Source of the DNA: Alteribacter keqinensis
Lineage (GTDB): Bacteria; Bacillota; Bacilli; Bacillales; Salisediminibacteriaceae
Direction of reading: 5' to 3'
DNA length: 64,000 bases
Assembly: GCF_003710255.1 (NCBI RefSeq)
Contig: NZ_RHIB01000001.1
Location: 124,001-188,000 of the forward strand
Below the pieces are notes generated by a model, which ran no database searches, was not told where the DNA came from, and saw only the letters and a list, made by a program, of their open reading frames with translations. The position numbers and the translations under genes are program-made. Each line of letters opens with the position of its first letter. The stretch's first letter is position 1. Below are positions 55,789 to 62,618 of the stretch, piece after piece.

Positions 55789-57208
55789 TTATCTGAATGA
55801 TTATATCTTTCTCACCACTAATGATTACTTTTTCGATAACTAATTTGATTAAATCTTTTGCTTCGAGAACTGGCAGAGATTCTAAAGAATATTTTAATTT
55901 ACAGAACGCTTTGTTAATTTCTTTTCTATATTTTTTTAAATCCACTTTAGTGGATTTGTTTTTAGTATTTAGTTCTTTTACATCATTAAGTTTTCTTTTC
56001 TCTTTTCTTAAGTCATCTAGTTCAATTAACCCTTCAGCATAAGCCTCAGCTTTCCTCTTATACCTGCGTTCAAGCCTTTTAACTTCCTCCTCAGAATCCT
56101 TCTGACTTTCACGTTCTAACATTGACAATTGAACTACGACCTCTGAATCCAACTGGTTTGCCAAGTTCTCCAATCCCTCTAGGAACCACTTCTCCACATC
56201 ATCCGCACGATACCCTTTACTCGTGCATGTTCCATTATTCTTATTCCGCGAACAACGATATACTCTGTACCGTTTATTCTTTGATCCTGACCAACTTATA
56301 CTCATTCCTCCGCCACATTGGCCACACTTAAGAAGTCCACCTAATAAATGCGGTCTCGTTTGCGAACGTGAGTGGATTGGCTTCTCGTTTATTCTTTTCT
56401 GTGCTTTGTTCCATGTCTCTTTATCAATAATCGCTGGCAACTCATTATCAAGCATGATCCATTCTTTTTCATCTTTAAGTTTTCGTGTAGAGTAGGATGA
56501 ATCCGTTCGGTTCCAAGCCAGTGTACCTTTATAAACAGGGTTACTTAGTACGAGCTTTACACCTCTATTTGACCATTGTTTTTTGTAGCGGGAAGGGATA
56601 CTGCGTTTATTTAGCTCTTTTGCAATAAAGTAATATCCTCGTCCCTTGTTAACAAATACATCAAAAATCTCTCGTACAATTTCAGCTTCTTCTTCATGAA
56701 TAAATAAAGTACCGTCTTTAAGGCGATATCCATAAGGGTGTTGGGTGAGCCACTTTCCTTTTCGTGCAGCATGCTCCATGTTCTCGATTACGCGTTCTCG
56801 AATACGCTCTCTTTCAAACTCTGCCATAGCGCCAAGCACTTGCAGGGTAAGTCGGCCAGATGGGGTACTGGTATCAAAGTTTTCCGAGATTGAGATAAAT
56901 GAAACCTCGTGCTCTCTGAAGATTTTAAGGAGTGTTAAAAGATCCAGTAAGTTACGACTTAACCGATCCAACTTAGTGATTAACAAGCACTTGATTTCAT
57001 TCTTTGCTACCTTACTAATTAAAGACTGTAATTGAGGGCGATCCATGCTCTTTGCAGAATACCCCTCATCCACGAAGAGATACATGGGGTCCTCAATTTT
57101 AAGCGCTTTACAGTACATCAATAAGCGCTCTTTTTGTTCTTCTAACGAAACACCTTCCCTTGCTTGTTCTTCTGTAGAGACTCGAGTATAAATTGCTACC
57201 CCACGCAT
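55781..57208 (-). CDS. Large serine recombinase 1
   Basis: 475 residues from ATG 57208 (MRGVAIYTRVSTEEQ), chosen because AAGGTGAT precedes it. Catalytic domain with nucleophile Ser11, TKLDRLSRN and AEFERERIRERV. A recombinase domain follows (HPYGYRLKDG, LSNPVYKGTLAWNRT), then a zinc ribbon (CGQCGGGM with RCSRNKNNGTC) and a coiled coil. It is complete. Proteins of this class integrate and excise phages and elements at short att sites. It is transcribed opposite to recombinases 2 and 3 and is the most canonical of the three. Confidence 0.92.
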   Translation of the reverse strand: MRGVAIYTRVSTEEQAREGVSLEEQKERLLMYCKALKIEDPMYLFVDEGYSAKSMDRPQLQSLISKVAKNEIKCLLITKLDRLSRNLLDLLTLLKIFREHEVSFISISENFDTSTPSGRLTLQVLGAMAEFERERIRERVIENMEHAARKGKWLTQHPYGYRLKDGTLFIHEEEAEIVREIFDVFVNKGRGYYFIAKELNKRSIPSRYKKQWSNRGVKLVLSNPVYKGTLAWNRTDSSYSTRKLKDEKEWIMLDNELPAIIDKETWNKAQKRINEKPIHSRSQTRPHLLGGLLKCGQCGGGMSISWSGSKNKRYRVYRCSRNKNNGTCTSKGYRADDVEKWFLEGLENLANQLDSEVVVQLSMLERESQKDSEEEVKRLERRYKRKAEAYAEGLIELDDLRKEKRKLNDVKELNTKNKSTKVDLKKYRKEINKAFCKLKYSLESLPVLEAKDLIKLVIEKVIISGEKDIIIQIKV

Positions 57209-57316
57209 AATCATCACCTTCTTTAAATTATGTATATGAATGCTTAGAAGATCATCATTCTTCATTTTCCAGGTTAGTCCCATAGGACTTCTTTCATATG
57301 CTTCAACAAGGAGGGG

Positions 57317-57565
57317 ATGAGCCTGGACAAAGTTAATGTTCGTTATTCAATTACTACTGGTAAAGAAGTTATTACATTTTCTTCATTAAATGAAATTAGA
57401 AATTCAACAGTCCGAATATCACTTGAGAAGAGTCTTTTGGATTTGATGAAAAGCGTGAGGGTAGCAGCAGTAAATCATCATCTTGCAGAAAAGGGTATTA
57501 AAAATCAGATCGATGTTAGTACAACATTAGTCAACAAAGAAAAGCCCAACCATTATAGTGGTTAG
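57317..57565 (+). CDS. Small protein of unknown function
   Basis: 82 residues (VNVRYSITTGKEVITFSSLNEI, VRISLEKSLLDLMKSVRVAAVNHHLAEKG). AAGGAGGGG lies directly before the ATG at 57317, rather close for a ribosome binding site. It is divergent from recombinase 1 and followed by a good terminator, which favours a real gene. The basic, helical C-terminal half could bind DNA, but no motif is clear. Confidence 0.45.
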   Translation: MSLDKVNVRYSITTGKEVITFSSLNEIRNSTVRISLEKSLLDLMKSVRVAAVNHHLAEKGIKNQIDVSTTLVNKEKPNHYSG

Positions 57566-57580
57566 GCTGTCTTTCTTTAA
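57541..57580 (+). terminator. Rho-independent terminator
   Basis: GCCCAACCA pairs with TGGTTAGGC (one bulge) around TTATAG, followed by a T-rich stretch. Confidence 0.75.
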
Positions 57581-57645
57581 CTAATTTATTCACATATAAA
57601 AATAATGTTTACAAATATGAATAAAAATTGGCAGGGTGATGCAAA

Positions 57646-57981
57646 TTATGATTGTGAACGAAAGAAGGTTAATCCATGACGAAGTGAAGTGAGAAGGTAA
57701 TCCGCTTCATTTGGATGTTTTTCAGCTAATTCCTTTAATTCTTTAAAAGACTTTTCCATTTCAAAAACAAATGGATCATCAGCTTTAAAGGGTGAGGAAT
57801 ATGTAAAGAGTCCGAGCATATTGTCGATTTTGGCAAGTGTTTCCCACTCGATATTGTTGGTCTTTCCAGTTTCGAGCTGGCTCAAGTATCCAGGTGAAAC
57901 CCCGATTTCTCTTGCAAAATCGTTTAGGCCATATTCATTTTCGGTTCTTAAACGCCTAATTAACTGCCCCATATTTATCAA
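57646..57981 (-). CDS. XRE-family repressor
   Basis: 111 residues with an N-terminal Cro/CI-type helix-turn-helix (MGQLIRRLRTENEYGLNDFA, REIGVSPGYLSQLETGK) and a short C-terminal helical region. The start is TTG 57981 by ribosome-binding distance (AGAGGGGCAGAACTT), or ATG 57972. It is divergent from the small gene and recombinases 2 and 3, like the control switch of a prophage or integrative element, so it probably keeps those genes off. Confidence 0.8.
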   Translation of the reverse strand: MINMGQLIRRLRTENEYGLNDFAREIGVSPGYLSQLETGKTNNIEWETLAKIDNMLGLFTYSSPFKADDPFVFEMEKSFKELKELAEKHPNEADYLLTSLRHGLTFFRSQS

Positions 57982-58060
57982 AAGTTCTGCCCCTCTCTTT
58001 ATTGGTTACCTACTTACTTCGTTCATCTGTAGACATATTCCTACAAAGTGGAGGACAAAA

Positions 58061-58210
58061 ATGGAGATAGAACAGGATAATCAACGTGTTTCAGTCAAAA
58101 AAATCGAGTATTTTGAAAATCAAGATTTACTAGATGAAGTAATTCACCGCTGTTACATCAAGATTAAGGGTGATTTCTTTAAGCAAATTGAAGAGAAAAT
58201 GCGGGAGTGA
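58061..58210 (+). CDS. Small protein leading the recombinase operon
   Basis: 49 residues (MEIEQDNQRVSVKKIEYFEN, QDLLDEVIHRCYIKIKGDFF, KQIEEKMRE). The ATG has a strong ribosome binding site (AGTGGAGGACAAAA), and the stop lies four bases before recombinase 2, whose ribosome binding site lies inside its last codons. Tight coupling and divergence from the XRE gene support a real gene. Function is unknown; an antirepressor or accessory factor is possible. Confidence 0.65.
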   Translation: MEIEQDNQRVSVKKIEYFENQDLLDEVIHRCYIKIKGDFFKQIEEKMRE

Positions 58211-58214
58211 TTCA

Positions 58215-59654
58215 ATGAAAAAGACAGCACTTTATGTCAGACAATCTCTCGAGAAAGACAAGCAAAAGATGTCCATTGATATGCAAAAAAGTGTTTGCAT
58301 AGAATGGGCTGACAAAAATGGGTACCAGATCTCAAAGGTATATCAGGATTACAACGTCTCTGGGCTGAAAACAAAAATTGAAGATAGGAATGGGCTTAGT
58401 GAGTTGTTACGCGACATTGAAGGTGGATTTGTAGAAAATGTCATTGTTTATAAAAGAGATCGTCTTGCAAGGGACGTACAACAGTACTTAGAAATATACG
58501 AAAGGTTTAAAGATGAAAAGGTCCATATTCACTTTACAGCAGACAATGAACCACCATTGTTTCAAGGTCCAGTAGGGGAATTATTAGAGCTGGTCATAAG
58601 CGGGGTCGCTCAATATGAAGGGGAAAATATTAACAAAAAATTAATAGATTCGAGAATTGCGAAAGTAAAGATGAGTGTAGATAACAAGAAAATATATTGG
58701 GGAGGAGGTACTTTGCCTTTTGGGTTTGTAAGTAAGGACGGTGTACTTCAGCATATTAATGACGAAGCTGTAGAAAAGATAAGGTGCGTTTTCGAGACCT
58801 TTTCAAGGGGAGTTTTAGCAGATGAGGGAAATATTTCCATTCCTATCCCGAGCCTAACAGAAGCTGCTAAACATCTAAGGTTTAAAGATGCTAGCCAAGT
58901 TGAATCAATTGTCAAAAACAGAATCCATACTGGATATGTAGTACAACGAATCGGAAAATTTACAGCAGAACACTTTTTTAAAGACTTTAGGGTTGTAGAT
59001 GAAGAGACTTTTCAAAGAGCACAAGAAATATACAATTCGTTTAAGAGGGGTAAAGTAAGTAGAAAATCCCCTCCAATAATAACGTGTGAATTTATCTGTG
59101 AAGAATGTCACAGCCCCATGGCCTTTAAAAAGGATAATCAAATGTACCGTTGTGAGAACAAGCCCCGTGCCCACAAAACACATCAAAACGATTTGGAAAA
59201 TGCTGTTAGAAACCAAGTGTTATCGTATCTTGTTAAGCTCTTGAAAGTTAACAAGCGATACGTTCATAAGGAGCTTGCTAAGCTACTAAGTAATGAAATG
59301 GATTCTAAAATTGATACCTACAAGAAGGAAAGGGAAGAAAAAGTAAGTGAGCTAAAAAGGTATGTTGAGTGGGATATCAAAAGGAAGAAGCCTTTTCGTA
59401 AGGTTGATCTAAACAAAACATACCGAATTGTAAGTATGTGTGAAAAAAGATTTAATGTATTACTTAAAGAGAAGAAAAAGATAAAAAAGTGGATTGATAA
59501 GCATTCTATTGACTTGACAAGCGTTGAATCATTGCCTATGAAAGTTCAGGAAAAAGCTTTTGATCATATAGCGACTGTAACCTTCTCCCCGAAATCAGGT
59601 ATTAAATGTATTTTTATAAATCACAATTACAGCGATGGTGAAGAAATTGGATGA
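58215..59654 (+). CDS. Large serine recombinase 2
   Basis: 479 residues from ATG 58215 (GGGAGTGATTCA before it). Catalytic Ser11 in LYVRQSLEKD, VYKRDRLARDVQQYLE and AQYEGENINKKLIDSR; recombinase domain with WGGGTLPFGFVSKDG and VKNRIHTGYVVQRIG. Its zinc ribbon is reduced: CEECHSPM and YRCENK are present, but the expected fourth Cys is not obvious. It is divergent from recombinase 1. It overlaps recombinase 3 by 20 bp, so the two are made together, like the paired CcrA/CcrB recombinases of SCC elements. Confidence 0.88.
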   Translation: MKKTALYVRQSLEKDKQKMSIDMQKSVCIEWADKNGYQISKVYQDYNVSGLKTKIEDRNGLSELLRDIEGGFVENVIVYKRDRLARDVQQYLEIYERFKDEKVHIHFTADNEPPLFQGPVGELLELVISGVAQYEGENINKKLIDSRIAKVKMSVDNKKIYWGGGTLPFGFVSKDGVLQHINDEAVEKIRCVFETFSRGVLADEGNISIPIPSLTEAAKHLRFKDASQVESIVKNRIHTGYVVQRIGKFTAEHFFKDFRVVDEETFQRAQEIYNSFKRGKVSRKSPPIITCEFICEECHSPMAFKKDNQMYRCENKPRAHKTHQNDLENAVRNQVLSYLVKLLKVNKRYVHKELAKLLSNEMDSKIDTYKKEREEKVSELKRYVEWDIKRKKPFRKVDLNKTYRIVSMCEKRFNVLLKEKKKIKKWIDKHSIDLTSVESLPMKVQEKAFDHIATVTFSPKSGIKCIFINHNYSDGEEIG

Positions 59655-61179
59655 CTTGAAGAAGATTATCTACAATAAAAAAGGAGTTTTTTACGGTAGA
59701 CACTCTACTGATAAGCAGGAGATTACTTGGCAGCAAAAAAGGGTGGAAGAGTTTATCGCACTTCACGGGGGTAAGCGGGCTAAGGACTTTGAATACATTG
59801 ATAAAGCTGTTTCTGCGAGGAAGACAAAACTGAAAGACAGGGGGCAGCTTAATAGGCTGCTTGTTGATGCTGAACGGAAATGCTTTGAATTTGTTGTCAT
59901 CTCTGATTATGATCGTATTGCAAGAGATCCTAAAGATCATTTAATCTTAAAAAAACATATGCAGGAATTAGGTGTACCTGTGTTTGTAGCTTCTACAGGC
60001 ACGCAATACGGGAGTGAAGATTTTCTTACGCAATTATTGTTTGATGGACTTTCAAAGTTTGAAGCTGATCAAACTGCTCAAAGAACAAAAGATACCATAA
60101 AGTTGTTAGTATCAAATGGTAAATGGAAAGGTGGTAATACACCTTATGGATACATCTACGATAAGGATACGCAAAAACTTCTTCCCGATCCTTTAACTAA
60201 GGATAAAGTCAAAGAAATTTTTAATCAATATGAGCGTTCAAGGGGTTTTAAAACAATTTCTTCTTTTCTATCCAAACTGGAAAGTGATCAGTTTAAAGCA
60301 GATACAGATTATGACAAAACTCAAAGTTGGTATCCTCGAAAGATTAAAAGTATTATAACAAACCCCATCTACTCAGGGAGAGTAACACTTAATCGTAGAA
60401 AGCACCTGAAGGGCCACACACTTAATCCGAGAAGTGATTGGTTTGAATGGGAAGCAATTGAATGTATTGATGAACCAATCATAAGTGTTGATCAGTGGGA
60501 ACGCTGTTGGAAAATTTACAATAAACGAAATGAAGAAAATTTAACTTCTTTAGATACACCATTTTATTTGAGGAACATAATAAAATGTGCCCATTGCCCA
60601 AACAAAGTTATTGGAAAAAACTACTCAACAAAAAAGTATGAGTATTATTATTATGTTTGTAAGAATTGCAAATACAAGGTATCTGTCGACCAAATACACC
60701 TTAGCTTTAATAAACAATGGCAAAAACAAATCACTGATCAAGGATTAAAAAAGAAGACTGAAGCTAAAATTGAAGAAATGTACGAAAGAGAAATTTATGA
60801 ACTTGAGTGCGGATTAACACAAATAAAGGAAGGAATAGATCGAATCAATAATGAAATAAATGACTTATTAGATAAGAAACAAACATACGCTAAGGTTTCA
60901 AAGACAAACTATCCATATCTATTCGGCCTGGACTTGATCCTTAAAGAGAAGAAAGGTTTACTTGCTGAATTAGAGGTTAAAAGAGAAAAGCAGGAAGGCA
61001 TGATTGGAGTTGCAACAAGGTGCGTAATACCGACTCCATTAATTGAGGAGTACCTTGTATTTGATTCTTTCACGGCAGCTGAAAAAAACGACTTGATTAA
61101 ATTATTTGTTAAAAGCTGCACTATTTACAAAACAGGACGTCTGGATCTGGAGCTTCTGGACTTCTCCCCAAACGCATAA
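59635..61179 (+). CDS. Large serine recombinase 3
   Basis: 514 residues from ATG 59635; TTG 59647 after GGTGAAGAAA is also possible. Catalytic Ser24 in GVFYGRHSTDKQE, ISDYDRIARDPKDH and SKFEADQTAQRTKDTI; recombinase domain with WKGGNTPYGYIYDKD and ITNPIYSGRVTLNRR; zinc ribbon CAHCPNKV with VCKNCKYKV, then a coiled coil. All functional parts are present. It is coupled to recombinase 2; a terminator follows the stop. Confidence 0.9.
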   Translation: MVKKLDDLKKIIYNKKGVFYGRHSTDKQEITWQQKRVEEFIALHGGKRAKDFEYIDKAVSARKTKLKDRGQLNRLLVDAERKCFEFVVISDYDRIARDPKDHLILKKHMQELGVPVFVASTGTQYGSEDFLTQLLFDGLSKFEADQTAQRTKDTIKLLVSNGKWKGGNTPYGYIYDKDTQKLLPDPLTKDKVKEIFNQYERSRGFKTISSFLSKLESDQFKADTDYDKTQSWYPRKIKSIITNPIYSGRVTLNRRKHLKGHTLNPRSDWFEWEAIECIDEPIISVDQWERCWKIYNKRNEENLTSLDTPFYLRNIIKCAHCPNKVIGKNYSTKKYEYYYYVCKNCKYKVSVDQIHLSFNKQWQKQITDQGLKKKTEAKIEEMYEREIYELECGLTQIKEGIDRINNEINDLLDKKQTYAKVSKTNYPYLFGLDLILKEKKGLLAELEVKREKQEGMIGVATRCVIPTPLIEEYLVFDSFTAAEKNDLIKLFVKSCTIYKTGRLDLELLDFSPNA

Positions 61180-61183
61180 AATT

Positions 61184-61212
61184 TTGAACCCATTTAGGGT
61201 TCTTTTTTTCGT
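61184..61212 (+). terminator. Rho-independent terminator
   Basis: GAACCC pairs with GGGTTC around a short loop, then TTTTTTT, six bases after the recombinase 3 stop. Confidence 0.7.
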
Positions 61213-61484
61213 AAACAATCGGACAAGTCAAAAATTGATTGATTTTTACTCCTGGGACTCAAGTTCTAAAATTAATCTGAAAAGCAGATAATAAAAGTAT
61301 TTAACTCGTCTGGTGGATCAGTTTAATTTGTGAAACTGATGCTCTCCAACCTAACCTTAGAATCAAGATTAAAATTACAACGTCTGAATGCGGCATTGAG
61401 GAGTGAACTTGTTTGGAGATTTGGACAAAGGTTTCCTATAAACCTATTAGTACTTCAAATAAATGGACTAGCTCAAGATTGTTT

Positions 61485-61536
61485 TTTCGGTAACAGGGGT
61501 CCAGTAGGGATCCCTACTGGACCCCTGTTACCGAAA
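61485..61536. repeat. Perfect 52-bp palindrome without spacer
   Basis: Each arm contains TTTCGGTAACAGGGGTCC followed by AGTAGGGA, and the centre is GGATCC; the second arm is the exact reverse complement. Farther out, GGACTAG (61465-61471) and CTAGTCC (61541-61547) form another pair. It could be a recombinase or excisionase binding site, an attP-like region or a hairpin-forming site. Between the terminator and this palindrome (61,213-61,464) I see nothing clear. Confidence 0.8.
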
Positions 61537-61610
61537 TGACCTAGTCCTATCTCCATTGCTGTAAAGCGGAAAGACAAGTATTCGAATAGTCTGTAAATGT
61601 AGCTTGGTCT

Positions 61611-61636
61611 ATTGTTTCGGTAACAGGGGAAACAAT
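61611..61636. repeat. Third copy of the palindrome arm motif inside a short inverted repeat
   Basis: TTTCGGTAACAGGGG recurs at 61615-61629 and is itself framed by ATTGTTTC (61611-61618) and GAAACAAT (61629-61636). Three copies of one 15-mer within 145 bp next to a DNA-binding protein gene suggest a binding site. Confidence 0.65.
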
Positions 61637-61657
61637 CTATTGTTAAATTGAAACATT

Positions 61658-61691
61658 AAAATTTAACATTAAAAATTAATGTTAAAATTTT
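61658..61691. repeat. AT-rich inverted repeat
   Basis: AAAATTTAACATT pairs with AATGTTAAAATTTT (one extra A) around AAAAATT. It lies in a 50-bp stretch made almost only of A and T, before the excisionase-like gene; a promoter, operator or easily melted region. Confidence 0.45.
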
Positions 61692-61789
61692 ATATTAAAA
61701 TGAATGAAAGCCATTTAAAAAGTTGCATTTTTTATCCACTTCATAGCTGACTATGGCTCGGCATACAAATGAAGGTGGAGGTGTGTAAA

Positions 61790-62542
61790 GTGAGAAGGTT
61801 TACAATTAATGAAGCAACTCAAATTTTAGCTAAATACTACATTTATGTTACACCTGAAAAGTTGACTCGGACTATTCGTGATGGTGATTTGACTGCATTC
61901 ATTTCAAGTCGTAAAGAAGGTTATCGTATTGATGAAGAGGATCTGTTTGAGTACATTGAAATTCATCGTCCAGAGTTAAGGGAAATTATCGATGTTTATG
62001 AGCAAAATGAATATCAAAAAAGTAGTAATGCAACTAAGGCTGCAGAACAGAATTTGAATAATGAATTAACAGTTGTTTTAAAAAACATAAAAACTACTCT
62101 TGATTTACAAAACAAGTTTCTTACTGAGACGATGAAACACTCCTTTCCATTAAATACCTTACATCATCAATCAAGAATAACTGAAGAAAAAAACGATGCT
62201 GAGGAAGACGGTTTGTGTCAGGATAATTGTGAGCATAAAGAAAAAAGTAAAGATAATCATCCTAAAATAAAGAGAGTGGAATTCATTGATAAGTGTAAAC
62301 AAATTTTTTCGAATGATAAGGACTATGACTTTGGAGGTTTATATGAACAGCTTCTAAAAGGGAAATTTGATTTGTATTACAGATCTGAACCATTCAGTAT
62401 TCGAGTGAACGGTAAAGATTATGATATTTCCCCAAATAATGGTCAAAAAGGGGTTTCTCGAATGGTCAAATTATTAAAAACCTCTGTTGAGGATGCACAA
62501 CCAACGCTTTTTGAAACAGCCGCTGGGGATAACCAAAATTAA
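61790..62542 (+). CDS. Excisionase-like DNA-binding protein
   Basis: 250 residues from GTG 61790; the ribosome binding site GGTGGAGGTG (61774-61783) decides this start over the upstream ATG at 61769. The N-terminal 60 residues (RRFTINEATQILAKYYIYVT, LTRTIRDGDLTAFISSRKEG, YRIDEEDLFEYIE) look like a winged-helix excisionase/MerR-type domain. A low-complexity charged linker and a second conserved-looking domain follow (YDFGGLYEQLLKGKFDLYYR). It is the last element gene before the spoVR copy and lies next to the palindromic repeats. A recombination directionality factor is a plausible role. Confidence 0.6.
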   Translation: MRRFTINEATQILAKYYIYVTPEKLTRTIRDGDLTAFISSRKEGYRIDEEDLFEYIEIHRPELREIIDVYEQNEYQKSSNATKAAEQNLNNELTVVLKNIKTTLDLQNKFLTETMKHSFPLNTLHHQSRITEEKNDAEEDGLCQDNCEHKEKSKDNHPKIKRVEFIDKCKQIFSNDKDYDFGGLYEQLLKGKFDLYYRSEPFSIRVNGKDYDISPNNGQKGVSRMVKLLKTSVEDAQPTLFETAAGDNQN

Positions 62543-62618
62543 GTAGTTGTCCAATATGTCGCATTAGTTAGGTAGTACTCTCATATGAATTAATTATCAG
62601 AATATGGGAGGTCATCGA

